42,962 nucleotides of DNA from a virus, in the IMG/VR virus record IMGVR_UViG_3300020717_000188, positions 1-42,962 of that record, one strand, 5' to 3'. Both the position numbers and the translations under genes were made by a program. The notes under the pieces were generated by a model. The model made no database searches, was not told the DNA's origin, and saw nothing but the letters and a program-made list of their open reading frames with translations. Positions 26,467 to 35,286 of this stretch are shown here, piece by piece (within the stretch, counting starts at the first letter, position 1; each line of letters starts with the position of its first letter).

Positions 26467-26637
26467 ATGAGACTCTTTGAACTCTTTGAAACAAAAACTG
26501 CTAAGAAAGCGGTAGTAAAATCGCCGCCGCCACGCAATTTCGTTGCTAAGAATGCACCCAAGACTGGTGCAGGATCTCATGCAGACAAAAAATATTCTCG
26601 CAAAGAGAAGCATAAAGAAGACCCACAAGAAGAGTAA
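26467..26637 (+). CDS. small basic protein with capsid-targeting-like N-terminus, 56 aa
   Basis: ORF of 56 residues beginning MRLFELFE and then TKTAKKAVVKSPPPRNFVAK: after the acidic residue at 8 the protein is strongly basic and disordered (KNAPKTGAGSHADKKYSRKE, residues 29-48). The N-terminus matches those of the metalloprotease (MRLQELFE) and kinase-like protein (MRLYELIDFE) and resembles T4 internal-protein targeting peptides cut after (I/L)xE. A basic DNA-binding peptide packaged with the genome would fit. It begins one base after the HNH stop and overlaps no other gene. Confidence 0.7.
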   Translation: MRLFELFETKTAKKAVVKSPPPRNFVAKNAPKTGAGSHADKKYSRKEKHKEDPQEE

Positions 26638-26751
26638 TTCTTCATTTTCTTCCTCCATTCAATAAATACCCTCTGAAAGCAGCTGATCAAGATTAGTTGC
26701 AATTCTGTTTTAGTCTCAGCTAAAATAGCTACGTATCAAAAGGATATTATA

Positions 26752-27918
26752 ATGGCAGGTAAGAAACAGTCAAGTGTATTTTCGATGTGGCCAAAACCCA
26801 TCTTTACAAACCTTGTAAAAACAAACAGAAACTTCAGATCGAATTATCAGGGTGCAATGCTCTATGCTCACTATGAGATGTCAGCCATTGAACTGAAAAA
26901 AGAAGTTGTTAAGTATCTGAAACATTTAGATGCTAACCATCCCTATCTTGATAAAATTAAGGATATGCACGAAAATAGATTTGCCACCGTGGGTAAATAT
27001 ATGTACATCCTCAATCATGGCGGTGACATTCCAGATGATGTTATGCCCAGTTTGATGCCAGCACTGGAGAAGGTTATAAATGAGGAAGACGCCAAAACGG
27101 CCGCGGCAACAAAAGAGTCTGAATATATCGCGAGCAAAGAAAAGGGCCCTAAGGACATTGACTCAACTCCTAAGGTGGCTATCACGATCCAAGATCGACT
27201 CCGAGACAAAGCACGGGAAATCGCGGGGGAGGTGGAAGGGTGGATAGATGACTTCTGTATGGACAAGAAAATTCCTGTCAAAACAGTAGAAGATTTTATC
27301 AATCTATTTAAATCTAATGACTTGAAGGCCCCTCATATGCGTCATATTAGAGAAATCTTTGCAAGACGTACAGCCGAAATTGCTGAAGCACTGGAAGGAA
27401 AAGATAAAGATTTGGTCGAGGCATATTCCAACTATACGAAACCCGAATTGAAAAAGTGCGATACATTCAATAAGAATTTACTTAAGGCATGCGATATGAT
27501 GCAAGAAGTAGCAAAGGTTGAGCGTGTACCACGTAAGAAAAAGCCCGTATCACAGGAAAAGGTTGTATCAAAACTCAAGTTTAAGAAGGATGATTCCGCA
27601 TTAGGTATTGTAAGTCTTAATCCTGTACATATCATTGGTTCAAAGGAAGTTTGGTGTTTCGACACAAAAACACGCAAATTAATCAAGTATGTAGCCGATG
27701 ACTTAGCGGGCCCTATATCGATTAAAGGGGCCTCGCTAATCGGCTATAATGAGGCTAAATCTTCGAGTAAGACACTACGCAAACCTGCCACTCAGTTAGC
27801 CGAATTTAAGAAATGTGGAAAAGTTCAATTAAGATCATTTATGGATGATATTGGAACTATAAGTATAACACCAAATGGTAGAATGAATGAGAATTGCGTT
27901 ATTCTAAAGATTTCCTAA
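26752..27918 (+). CDS. hypothetical protein, 388 aa
   Basis: Large soluble protein of unknown function. N-terminal helical region (MSAIELKKEVVKYLKHLDAN, about 43-62), a charged linker rich in Lys/Glu (about 105-140), a second helical domain (about 145-260) and a C-terminal beta-like domain (SLNPVHIIGSKEVWCFDTKT onward, about 280-388) ending in ILKIS. I recall similar proteins of this layout in T4-like marine phages without function. RBS AAAAGGA before the ATG. Its last 20 bases overlap a convergent GIY-YIG endonuclease gene. Confidence 0.75.
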   Translation: MAGKKQSSVFSMWPKPIFTNLVKTNRNFRSNYQGAMLYAHYEMSAIELKKEVVKYLKHLDANHPYLDKIKDMHENRFATVGKYMYILNHGGDIPDDVMPSLMPALEKVINEEDAKTAAATKESEYIASKEKGPKDIDSTPKVAITIQDRLRDKAREIAGEVEGWIDDFCMDKKIPVKTVEDFINLFKSNDLKAPHMRHIREIFARRTAEIAEALEGKDKDLVEAYSNYTKPELKKCDTFNKNLLKACDMMQEVAKVERVPRKKKPVSQEKVVSKLKFKKDDSALGIVSLNPVHIIGSKEVWCFDTKTRKLIKYVADDLAGPISIKGASLIGYNEAKSSSKTLRKPATQLAEFKKCGKVQLRSFMDDIGTISITPNGRMNENCVILKIS

Positions 27919-28600
27919 TACTCCATCCTTTATATTTTTCTTTTAACCCATTTACCAACAAAGACACATTTCCTTTATTTAGAGAAAATGTTTCTATAAA
28001 ATTTCGTTGCGTCATATAAACTTCGATTCCGGGTATAGAAAGACTGAAACAATAGATTCTATGATCATATCTATAATTATTAGAACCTGATATTTTTTCT
28101 ACCATCGTTGGATCCGACATAGGCTGAAACATATTTTTCTTATGTTGTTTAGATTTAGGTACTCCTAAAAGTTTTTCTGAAATTTTCTTTCTACTTTCTG
28201 GATCCCTCATAGGATTATTTTCTTTCATCCATAGTCTGTATTCGGGTTTACGCATATGACTATTATCGCCACTAAATCGGAGTCGGTGTTCGGGCAACCT
28301 CATATGGACGCCGAGATTAGGTCCGGTACCGCCATCGCCACATTCGGTCTTTAGATTAGCCCAATCTTTACTTTCGACAATATTCCATAGATCGCTATAA
28401 TATTGTCCCCAGAATTTTAATTCGTCGTTATCTTTACATTCTTTTATAATTTCTGTAGTCACATCATATCCGTGTTTAGTGATATGATTACGCCAATATA
28501 GGCCAGATCCTTTATATTTTATTGGATCTTTAGAAATTGTTTTTCCTAAATATTTTAGACCAGTTTTATTATGAGTTTTTACATACAGATAAATAGGCAT
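27899..28600 (-). CDS. GIY-YIG homing endonuclease
   Basis: Free-standing GIY-YIG endonuclease, 233 residues. The module opens with YLYVKTHNKTGLKYLGKTIS (4-23; GIY and YIG equivalents YLYVK and YLGKT), then YKGSGLYWRNHITKHGYDV (29-47) and a Glu in KFWGQYYSDLW. The middle contains NUMOD3-like repeats (MRLPEHRLRFSG, MRKPEYRLWMKENNPMRDPE, SRKKISEKLLG) and the C-terminus a NUMOD1/HTH-like part (SLNKGNVSLLVNGLKEKYKG). Own minus-strand late box and Shine-Dalgarno AAGGAGC. Its stop overlaps the end of the upstream convergent gene by 20 bases, a pattern shared by other endonuclease genes here. Confidence 0.88.
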   Translation of the reverse strand: MPIYLYVKTHNKTGLKYLGKTISKDPIKYKGSGLYWRNHITKHGYDVTTEIIKECKDNDELKFWGQYYSDLWNIVESKDWANLKTECGDGGTGPNLGVHMRLPEHRLRFSGDNSHMRKPEYRLWMKENNPMRDPESRKKISEKLLGVPKSKQHKKNMFQPMSDPTMVEKISGSNNYRYDHRIYCFSLSIPGIEVYMTQRNFIETFSLNKGNVSLLVNGLKEKYKGWSIRKSLE

Positions 28601-28659
28601 TGCTGATGCTCCTTAAAAGCGTTAGAGTAGTTGGAGACGGGAATCTCGCGAACTACACT

Positions 28660-28667
28660 TATTTATC
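28660..28667 (-). promoter_or_regulatory. late promoter box GATAAATA (minus strand)
   Basis: Late octamer 59 bases upstream of the GIY-YIG ATG (28600). Confidence 0.6.
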
Positions 28668-28676
28668 AGATTTTCT

Positions 28677-28705
28677 TTGACAATATGTCATTTTTATGTT
28701 AGAAT
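28677..28705 (+). promoter_or_regulatory. sigma70 promoter with near-leaderless spacing
   Basis: TTGACA (28677-28682), 17-base spacer, TAGAAT (28700-28705). The next gene's ATG is at 28712, where transcription should begin. Confidence 0.75.
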
Positions 28706-28711
28706 AACACT

Positions 28712-28939
28712 ATGAATACTGAAGAAGATACAATTAGAGTTCTAACACGTATTCCGTTTTATGACATGATGAAAATATATCGTTCTGGCAAAGGACCCAA
28801 ATATCCAAATAACAGTCATGTGCAATGGGAAGAGTTTATGTTACAATATGGTTGGAATTGGAAAGAATTTAGTAAAGAATGGAAAGAATGGAACGGTGGC
28901 ACTGGCACATATTCCGATTTTGAAAAGAGTAAAAAATGA
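28712..28939 (+). CDS. hypothetical protein, 75 aa
   Basis: Small Trp/Lys/Glu-rich protein (YGWNWKEFSKEWKEWNGGTG, about 46-65), probably helical; no family recognised. The ATG is six bases after the sigma70 -10, with no room for a Shine-Dalgarno, so translation is probably leaderless. The stop overlaps the exoribonuclease ATG (ATGA), so the two form an early operon. Confidence 0.65.
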   Translation: MNTEEDTIRVLTRIPFYDMMKIYRSGKGPKYPNNSHVQWEEFMLQYGWNWKEFSKEWKEWNGGTGTYSDFEKSKK

Positions 28940-29400
28940 TTTTATTCATCGACACAGAGTTCACCGATCTTGTTCCCGGCAACAAACTTATCAGTATTGC
29001 CTTGGTAGATGAAAACGAAGATTTCTTCTATGCTGAATTAACTGATACATATGAATTAAAAGATTGTTCAGATTTTGTTAAAAGTTTCGTTCTACCATTC
29101 CTAAAAGGTGGCGATTATCGTATGTCATCTTATGATTGCGCTTTGAAACTCGGAAACTGGATTGAAGATAGAAATGTTGAATGTATTTTAGGCTGTGATA
29201 ATCCCGGATGGGATACACCACACTTGCATCGTTTGCTTGATCCACTATGGCCGGCCAATCTGCATAAGAATCAGTATCAGCCCATATATGTTCCTGCAGA
29301 AGTAGAAGAGGCACTGGTACTTCAGTTCGATTATGATATACATAATGCTTTGGATGATGCAATGGTTATGAAGAAGGCTAGAGACTTGCAGAAGAAATAG
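28936..29400 (+). CDS. DEDD-type 3'-5' exoribonuclease
   Basis: RNase H-fold exonuclease of 154 residues. The first acidic pair is DTE at residues 6-8 (FIDTEFTD), followed by LISIALVDENEDFFYAEL as in Rv2179c-like exoribonucleases. The second Asp lies in SSYDCALKLGNWIED or GCDNPGWDTP. The last motif HNALDDA (136-142) supplies the catalytic His and Asp of the DEDDh class. It likely trims RNA 3' ends in a metal-dependent manner. Coupled by ATGA to the small protein upstream. Its stop codon shares its G with a late box. A conceivable partner for the Ro60-like RNP, which in bacteria tethers an exoribonuclease. Confidence 0.8.
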   Translation: MILFIDTEFTDLVPGNKLISIALVDENEDFFYAELTDTYELKDCSDFVKSFVLPFLKGGDYRMSSYDCALKLGNWIEDRNVECILGCDNPGWDTPHLHRLLDPLWPANLHKNQYQPIYVPAEVEEALVLQFDYDIHNALDDAMVMKKARDLQKK

Positions 29401-29407
29401 ATAAATA
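29400..29407 (+). promoter_or_regulatory. late promoter box GATAAATA
   Basis: Late octamer 25 bases before the neck-protein ATG, followed by CACTGGAG; the first late promoter of the virion module. Confidence 0.65.
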
Positions 29408-29432
29408 GTGTATCACTGGAGTTGGTACACAT

Positions 29433-30185
29433 ATGTCCTCACAAATTACGCCGAGAGTTTTGTTAATGAAGCAAATCGAGCTACAGCTCGGTTCGCAAAT
29501 GGTTGATGTTGAATTAGACGTCGAGCACTTTAATCTTGCAATTACAATTGGTATTCAAAAATTGCGTCAGCAATCTGATGGAGCCAATCTTGAGAAGGAT
29601 ATTTTTATACACATTACACGGGACATAACAGAGTACACTCTTCCAGATGAAGTGCAAGAAGTAAGACGTCTATACCGCCGTGGTGTTGGTGCATACACTA
29701 ATGGTGGAATAAATTTTGACCCGGTTGATGCTGCATTTTATAATATCTATATGTTACAACCAAATAGATCAGGTGGATTAGCAACATGGGACATATATAA
29801 TCAGTTCTTAGAAACTACAGAAAGATTATTTGCAAGTCAGTATAACTTTACGTGGGATGTCAACTCACACACATTAAAAATTATACGCCGCCCGACAGCA
29901 GACGAAGAAGTTGCGGTGCGAGTGTATGTAAAGAAATCAGAAGATGACATCATTAATGACCCTTATACAGGTCCTTGGTTGCGCTCCTATTCAGTCGCAT
30001 ATTCGAAATATATGTTAGGTGAAGCGAGAGATAAGTTTCCCGGTGGATTTCCAGGACCAAATGGAAATGTCACATTAAATGGTGCTAGTCTTAAACAAGA
30101 AGCACAGGTAGAATTGGATAAACTAGAAGTACAGTTACTGAATCTAGTAACATCATCGGATGGATATGCGTTTGTAATAGGTTAA
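29433..30185 (+). CDS. neck protein, gp13-like
   Basis: T4 gp13-type neck protein, which with gp14 closes the filled head and provides the tail-joining site. The N-terminal QIELQLGSQMVDVELDVEHF (14-33) corresponds to the LGAPIINVEL...ALELY region of T4 gp13. The C-terminal part matches strongly in pattern: WLRSYSVAYSKYMLGEARDK, then FPGPNGNVTLNGASLKQEAQ and a final YAFVIG, compared with T4's KDYATALAKELNGQILARH...TIDGQRLIEEA...GILVG. 250 residues versus 309 in T4. The late promoter box and position before sheath and tube genes agree. Confidence 0.75.
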   Translation: MSSQITPRVLLMKQIELQLGSQMVDVELDVEHFNLAITIGIQKLRQQSDGANLEKDIFIHITRDITEYTLPDEVQEVRRLYRRGVGAYTNGGINFDPVDAAFYNIYMLQPNRSGGLATWDIYNQFLETTERLFASQYNFTWDVNSHTLKIIRRPTADEEVAVRVYVKKSEDDIINDPYTGPWLRSYSVAYSKYMLGEARDKFPGGFPGPNGNVTLNGASLKQEAQVELDKLEVQLLNLVTSSDGYAFVIG

Positions 30186-30217
30186 ATCCTATTACAAACT
30201 ATTTGTAATTGGTTAAC

Positions 30218-30376
30218 ATGAAAAATAAAGAGTATCCTACAGATTTAAGGCATTTGCCTATTGAGGAACAGCGCAGAATTGCCCACGAAATGTTTGATAA
30301 TATAAAGAGAAAATACGACCAACTTTTGGAAGATTTTCCCGAAATACAAGAAATATTGAGTAAAGAGAAACATTAA
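30218..30376 (+). CDS. small hypothetical protein, 52 aa
   Basis: Fifty-two-residue charged protein (RHLPIEEQRRIAHEMFDNIK, residues 11-30) likely to be a helical hairpin. It lies 32 bases after the neck gene and before a terminator. No family recognised and no strong Shine-Dalgarno, so translation is only probable. Confidence 0.5.
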   Translation: MKNKEYPTDLRHLPIEEQRRIAHEMFDNIKRKYDQLLEDFPEIQEILSKEKH

Positions 30377-30397
30377 AATTCCCTAACAAAATCATTT

Positions 30398-30450
30398 AAT
30401 CTCTAAGCTGTCTCTGTATAACTACATAGACTTTAACTTAGGGATTTTTT
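30398..30450 (+). terminator. Rho-independent terminator with long loop
   Basis: AATCTCTAAG (30398-30407) pairs with CTTAGGGATT (30437-30446), one T-G pair, loop 29 bases, T-run after. A competing pairing CCCTAA/TTAGGG also exists upstream. Confidence 0.65.
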
Positions 30451-30489
30451 ATTATTGTTTCGTGATTATAGGATTAATCGGTAGTTATA

Positions 30490-30497
30490 GATAAATA
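30490..30497 (+). promoter_or_regulatory. late promoter box GATAAATA
   Basis: Late octamer four bases before the endonuclease ATG at 30502; leaderless arrangement. Confidence 0.6.
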
Positions 30498-30501
30498 TAA
30501 G

Positions 30502-31218
30502 ATGACAACTCCGTATACATATCGTGTTTTTTGTAAGATAACAAATCAGTACTATTATGGTGTAAGATTCGCTAAAAACTGCACACCGACAGATCTTTTT
30601 GTTTCATATTTTACATCGTCTAAATCTATAAAGAAACTTATTGATATGTACGGCAAAGAAAGTTTCATTATAGAAATTAGAAAAACTTTTACTACAAAAG
30701 ATCAGGCTATAGATTGGGAAAGGCGTGTAAATCGCTGGACTATGAAATGGCATAATTATCTAAATAAACATTCAAACGGTAATTTCATATTAACTGATGC
30801 AGAGCGTAGAGAAATAGGCATTAGATCGGGTAATAAATGTAAAGAGTTAAAACTAGGATTTCATTCAATGTCTCCTGCCAAAAAAATATCAGCAGGTCAA
30901 AAAGCAAACGAAACAAATAGAAAAAATCAGACAGGTATTTATTCTATACCTTTAGCAGATAGAGTATCTACCGGAATAAGATGTCGAGATTTAAAGATCG
31001 GATTTCATTCCGATAATGCAAAGATAAGGCAGAGAGAAAGTGCTAAAAAATTGTGGTGGAATAATGGATTAATTGTAGTTAAGTCCGACCAAAGTCCGGG
31101 AGATGGCTGGGCTCGGGGTCGATTAACAAAGGGAAAGAAGTGGTGGAATAATGGAGATATAGAAGTTATGTCCATTATTCCACCCGATAATAACTGGATG
31201 AAAGGTAGATTAAAATGA
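30502..31218 (+). CDS. GIY-YIG-like homing endonuclease (paralogue of the 9.6 kb gene)
   Basis: Same family as the minus-strand gene at 9595-10410. It starts MTTPYTYRVFCK, then YYYGVRFAKNCTPTDLFVSY (16-35), FTSSKSIKKL and a conserved IDWERRVNRW with the probable catalytic Glu. The C-terminal half has repeats of WWNNG...W..GR (KLWWNNGLIVVK, GDGWARGRL, KKWWNNGDIEVM, NNWMKGRLK), typical of phage endonuclease tails. Leaderless start directly after a late box. Inserted between the neck region and the dNMP kinase gene, whose ATG it overlaps by four bases (ATGA). Confidence 0.8.
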   Translation: MTTPYTYRVFCKITNQYYYGVRFAKNCTPTDLFVSYFTSSKSIKKLIDMYGKESFIIEIRKTFTTKDQAIDWERRVNRWTMKWHNYLNKHSNGNFILTDAERREIGIRSGNKCKELKLGFHSMSPAKKISAGQKANETNRKNQTGIYSIPLADRVSTGIRCRDLKIGFHSDNAKIRQRESAKKLWWNNGLIVVKSDQSPGDGWARGRLTKGKKWWNNGDIEVMSIIPPDNNWMKGRLK

Positions 31219-31853
31219 GTAAAATAATCGGTCTATTAGGGTTTATTAATAGCGGAAAAGGCACTGTTGCTTCGCAACTTGTTAATGGATATAATTTCAG
31301 ACAAGATAGCTTTGCAGCAGGTTTAAAAGATGCTTGCGCGGTAATGTTTGATTGGCCGCGTCATATGCTAGAAGGCGATACAAAAGAATCTCGAGAGTGG
31401 CGCGAAATTGTTGATCCATGGTGGGCAGAACAACTCGGCATGCCTAATTTCAGTCCACGCCTTGCTTTGCAGGTAGTCGGCACCGATGTCATGCGTAATA
31501 ATTTCCATCAAGATATGTGGTTCTTAACTCTACGAAATAGAATCCGTAAGAATCCAGATCAGAATGTTGTTATCAGTGATGTTAGATTTCCCAATGAAAT
31601 AAAGTTCATACAGGAACAAGGCGGCACATTAATTAGAGTTAATCGTGGCCCAGCACCTGTCTGGTATGAGACTGCCATCCTGGCAAATAAGGGTAATTCT
31701 ATAGCTAAAGATGTAATGGCCAAGACGTATGCCGGTGCACATCTAAGCGAATGGGCGTGGGTGGGGTCTAAAATCGATTATGAGCTAAATAACGATAGCA
31801 CTCTTGATTTCCTAGAAGGACAAGTAAAGGAAATTCTAACCGATATATTATAA
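31215..31853 (+). CDS. deoxynucleoside monophosphate kinase, T4 gp1-like
   Basis: Transfers phosphate from ATP to deoxynucleoside monophosphates for phage DNA synthesis. P-loop GFINSGKGTV at residues 9-18. Substrate and lid regions follow, including DSFAAGLKDACAVMFDW (31-47), FSPRLALQVVGTDVMR (about 78-93) and the Walker B-like VVISDVRFPNEIKFIQEQGG (about 117-136), all as in T4 gp1. At 212 residues it is somewhat shorter than T4 gp1 (241). It follows the endonuclease with an ATGA overlap and precedes the sheath gene, which has its own late promoter. Confidence 0.88.
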   Translation: MSKIIGLLGFINSGKGTVASQLVNGYNFRQDSFAAGLKDACAVMFDWPRHMLEGDTKESREWREIVDPWWAEQLGMPNFSPRLALQVVGTDVMRNNFHQDMWFLTLRNRIRKNPDQNVVISDVRFPNEIKFIQEQGGTLIRVNRGPAPVWYETAILANKGNSIAKDVMAKTYAGAHLSEWAWVGSKIDYELNNDSTLDFLEGQVKEILTDIL

Positions 31854-31892
31854 TACTGGTGCTTCATTTGCCGTATGTTTAATGTCCTTCTT

Positions 31893-31900
31893 GATAAATA
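31893..31900 (+). promoter_or_regulatory. late promoter box GATAAATA for tail sheath
   Basis: Late octamer 41 bases before the sheath ATG, with leader and AATAGGAGT ribosome site. Confidence 0.7.
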
Positions 31901-31941
31901 CTAGCAACAAGAAGTATCATCTTCAATAGGAGTTAAATTAT

Positions 31942-34494
31942 ATGGCAGTTTTAGTATCCCCAGGCGTAAGCGTATCAGTTATCGATCAAAGCATTAATGT
32001 TGGTGCCGGTCCAGGAACAGTTCCGCTTATTTTTATCGCTACACAGCAAGACAAACTAGATCCTACAGGAACTAATGTTATTGCACCAGGAACAACAAAA
32101 GCGACTGCAGGTCAAGTATGGTCTATCACTTCTCAACGAGATTTGGTATCCACATTTGGTGATCCAGTCTTCTATTCGGTCAGTGGTACATCCTTAAATG
32201 GTTATCCTTTAAACGAATACGGTTTGCTTGCATCCTACTCATATTTAGGTATTTCTAACCTATGCCGTGTTGTACGTGCAGACGTTGACACGAAACAATT
32301 GGAAGCAACACCAATTGAGCCAACAAGTCCAGCAGCAATTGGAACATATTGGTTAGATGAATCTGCTACAGGTTCGACATACGGTTTATTCACTCATCCA
32401 GGTCTGGTAGTAGGCGAAAGCTGGGCTCCGGTGACTATTGACTTAGTATTCAATGACATTGTACCATTTGGTGGTGCAAATGGAAATCATGCTGTATCAT
32501 TTGATTCGGTCAATGGTATCTTATCTTACTATGTTAAGGCAGCTGGTGTTTGGACACAATTAAGTGGTGCTACAGGCGCAGATAGTATTGTTATTCAATC
32601 TGTATGGCCAGATTTAAGTACCGTAACAGATCCAAGATATTGGGTTAAGACCGGTTCAGCAGCTCAGGGTGCAAATCTTGTTCTACGTAAGATGGATGCT
32701 ACAACATCTTCATTCTTGCAAGTCGAAGCTCCAATTTTAGCAGATGATACAGCAGCCAATTTATATTACAGAACAAATCCATTAGGATCAACTGGTCAGA
32801 TTTATATTCAGGCTGCATCAGGTTCAAATATATTGAGGTTCTATACATCAACTGGCGCAACTGGCCCATGGGCACCGATGGCAGGTATTGTTGGATCACA
32901 AACAGTTCCTACACAAGGTCCTGCAAATGGTCAATTATGGTTTAATGCATTATTGGGATTAGACAGCAATGGTTTGTCAGTAGTCGACGTATTAGTTTCA
33001 GATGGCATCGATCACTGGGAAAATTGCAGCTTACCAGGAATGAATGCAACTTCAACACCACCACTACCTGGCACTGTAGGTAATCCTACATTGTATGCTC
33101 AACCAGCTGATCCACGTAGTGATCTTGTAGTACCAGTATTAGTTGCCGGCGACCTTTGGGTCCAAACTGATGTTTCTCCTTATCCAGTTATATTCCGTTG
33201 GAGTGGCTCTGCTTGGACATTAGTAAATAATTCAGATCAGACAACACCAAATGGTATCATATTCCAGGACGCTCGTCCAAACCCATTCTATAAATTAGGT
33301 GGTGTAATTGGTACAGGCGCTAACAATGGTGGCGGTAATTATCCAGACTTAGATGCAGATGCCCCACAACCAGCATTGTATCCAAAGGGATTTATTTTGT
33401 GGAATACACGTTATTCAACAAATGTTGTTAAGGATTGGCAGTCTCCATATGTGTTTGATACAGTGACAGCATCTCCAGATAATACAAACGGTGGTTCCAC
33501 CGGTCGTTGGGTTAACAGATCCGGTAATAATGCAGGTGGTGTACCTTACATGGGTGCAGCAGCGCAACAAATTGTTATTGTACAGGCAATCCAGGGTGTA
33601 ATTAATTCGGATGAAGATATTCGTGCAGAAGATCTATACTTCAACTTAATTGCTGCTCCGGGATTCGTTGAAGCTATTGATGAAATGCTTGTATTGAATG
33701 ATGATCGTAAGGATACAGCATTCGTTGTAGGCGACACACCATTTACATTGAATCCATCGGGAACAACACTTCAGAGCTGGTCAACGAATGCATCTATTGC
33801 ATATGACAATGGTACATCTGGTCTTGTTTCTGCAAGCAAGTATTTTGGTGCATGGTATCCAAGTGGATTGACATCAAATGTTGATGGAACTGATGTAGTT
33901 GTTCCACCATCACACATGGCTCTTCGCACAATTGCATATAATGACCAAGTTGCTTATCCATGGTTCGCTCCAGCAGGTTTACAGCGCGGTATTGTTAACA
34001 ATGCATCAGCAGTAGGTTATGTCAACTCGGCAGGACAATTTATTACAGTTAAGTTGAATGAAGGCCAACGCGATATCTTATATCAAAATGGTATTAATCC
34101 AATTCGTGTAATGCCACAGGGCGGTATTGTTGTATTTGGACAGAAGACACGTCAGCCATATTCAAGTGCAACAGATCGTATCAACGTAGTTCGTCTAGAA
34201 AACTACTTGCGCTACCAGTTAAACAATCTTGCACAACCGTTCTTATTTGAACCAAATGATACAATAACACGTAAATCCGTGTTAGATGCATTCAATAGAT
34301 TCTTGTCAGAACTTATTACATTGCGTGGTTTATACGACTTCTTGGTTGTTTGCGATTTAAGCAACAACACACCGGCTCGTATCGACAGAAACGAACTATG
34401 GATTGATATTGCAATTCAGCCAGTTAAGGCAATTGAATTTATTTACATTCCAATTAGAATTAAGAATACTGGTTCTAGCTTATCAGCACCTTAA
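31942..34494 (+). CDS. tail sheath protein, gp18-like
   Basis: Contractile tail sheath subunit, 850 residues (T4 gp18: 659). The N-terminus VLVSPGVSVSVIDQSI (3-18) is the usual sheath opening. The C-terminal conserved domain includes VNVVRLENYLRYQLNNLAQP-type helix (about 752-772), ITRKSVLDAFNRFLSELITL and NELWIDIAIQPVKAIEFIYI (about 818-837), matching the sheath core that contacts the tube. The large central insertion (about residues 110-520), rich in Gly/Ser/Thr with WxxxxG repeats, probably forms outer decoration domains. Own late promoter, strong RBS, terminator 18 bases after the stop. Confidence 0.95.
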   Translation: MAVLVSPGVSVSVIDQSINVGAGPGTVPLIFIATQQDKLDPTGTNVIAPGTTKATAGQVWSITSQRDLVSTFGDPVFYSVSGTSLNGYPLNEYGLLASYSYLGISNLCRVVRADVDTKQLEATPIEPTSPAAIGTYWLDESATGSTYGLFTHPGLVVGESWAPVTIDLVFNDIVPFGGANGNHAVSFDSVNGILSYYVKAAGVWTQLSGATGADSIVIQSVWPDLSTVTDPRYWVKTGSAAQGANLVLRKMDATTSSFLQVEAPILADDTAANLYYRTNPLGSTGQIYIQAASGSNILRFYTSTGATGPWAPMAGIVGSQTVPTQGPANGQLWFNALLGLDSNGLSVVDVLVSDGIDHWENCSLPGMNATSTPPLPGTVGNPTLYAQPADPRSDLVVPVLVAGDLWVQTDVSPYPVIFRWSGSAWTLVNNSDQTTPNGIIFQDARPNPFYKLGGVIGTGANNGGGNYPDLDADAPQPALYPKGFILWNTRYSTNVVKDWQSPYVFDTVTASPDNTNGGSTGRWVNRSGNNAGGVPYMGAAAQQIVIVQAIQGVINSDEDIRAEDLYFNLIAAPGFVEAIDEMLVLNDDRKDTAFVVGDTPFTLNPSGTTLQSWSTNASIAYDNGTSGLVSASKYFGAWYPSGLTSNVDGTDVVVPPSHMALRTIAYNDQVAYPWFAPAGLQRGIVNNASAVGYVNSAGQFITVKLNEGQRDILYQNGINPIRVMPQGGIVVFGQKTRQPYSSATDRINVVRLENYLRYQLNNLAQPFLFEPNDTITRKSVLDAFNRFLSELITLRGLYDFLVVCDLSNNTPARIDRNELWIDIAIQPVKAIEFIYIPIRIKNTGSSLSAP

Positions 34495-34512
34495 GTAGAT
34501 AATTAACTTAAT

Positions 34513-34540
34513 AGAAACCTGCTCCGGCAGGTTTCTTTTT
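34513..34540 (+). terminator. Rho-independent terminator after sheath gene
   Basis: AGAAACCTGC-TCCG-GCAGGTTTCT followed by TTTT: 10-bp stem with tetraloop. Confidence 0.95.
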
Positions 34541-34543
34541 GCC

Positions 34544-34551
34544 GATAAATA
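34544..34551 (+). promoter_or_regulatory. late promoter box GATAAATA
   Basis: Late octamer five bases before the ATG of the cysteine peptidase (34557), right behind the sheath terminator; leaderless arrangement. Confidence 0.6.
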
Positions 34552-34556
34552 TTTGC

Positions 34557-35252
34557 ATGGATCAGGCTGTTTCTTTAAGACGATATATAAATTATATTCA
34601 ACCTCAACAAAATATAGATTGTTGTACGGCATGCGCTACTCTTCTTGCCGCCGAAATAATTATGGCAACAACAGGAAATAGAATGAACTTTTCTCGTCTA
34701 TATCTTTATTACATGACTCGAAAAATGCAAGATAGATTAGGATTGAAAGGGGTTGATTTAAAAGAAACACTAAATACATTAATGAGATATGGAGTTCCAC
34801 CAGAGAGATATTGGCCTTTCTCGTTTAATAGAGTAAACCGGGAGCCACATCTAGAAGCAACCGAAGCCGCCGCTTATTACAGATTATTATCTTATAAAGA
34901 AGTAATTCCTAGTGAATATAAAGAATATTTGAATCAAGGTATTCCTGTAATTATCGGATTAAGAACAGGTAAGTTATTCTGGGAAATAAAAGGATCACTA
35001 GACGAGCAAACATATATGCCGATTAATAGATTAGATAATAGACAACAATCAAACGGACATGCAGTGACTATTATAGGATATGATGATAACATACGTGGTG
35101 GATCATGGATTATTGCAAATTCATCTGGCCCTAGTTGGGGTTATCAGGGATATGCAGCTATACCATATATCTGCAATATTGATATAGGTGAATCGTATGT
35201 TATCACTAACTTCGCAGGAATAAACGCCGGAAAAAAAATTCCGGAGATTTGA
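34557..35252 (+). CDS. papain-like (C1-type) cysteine peptidase
   Basis: Predicted cysteine protease of 231 residues (start at 34557; a TTG at 34539 upstream is inside the promoter box). The oxyanion Gln and nucleophile lie in QPQQNIDCCTACATLLA, with Gln17 and Cys23 six residues apart as in papain. The catalytic His is in SNGHAVTIIGYDD and the Asn in IIANSSGPSWGYQGYAAIPY, the normal Cys-His-Asn order. No signal peptide or propeptide is evident. Its place between tail sheath and tail tube genes, under a late promoter, is unusual: it could process a virion protein or act on the host. Confidence 0.85.
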   Translation: MDQAVSLRRYINYIQPQQNIDCCTACATLLAAEIIMATTGNRMNFSRLYLYYMTRKMQDRLGLKGVDLKETLNTLMRYGVPPERYWPFSFNRVNREPHLEATEAAAYYRLLSYKEVIPSEYKEYLNQGIPVIIGLRTGKLFWEIKGSLDEQTYMPINRLDNRQQSNGHAVTIIGYDDNIRGGSWIIANSSGPSWGYQGYAAIPYICNIDIGESYVITNFAGINAGKKIPEI

Positions 35253-35258
35253 TAAATA
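35251..35258 (+). promoter_or_regulatory. late promoter box GATAAATA for tail tube
   Basis: Late octamer overlapping the peptidase stop; 28 bases before the tube ATG, followed by CAGGAGAA. Confidence 0.65.
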
Positions 35259-35286
35259 GTATTAGCTTTTACAGCAGGAGAAAAAT

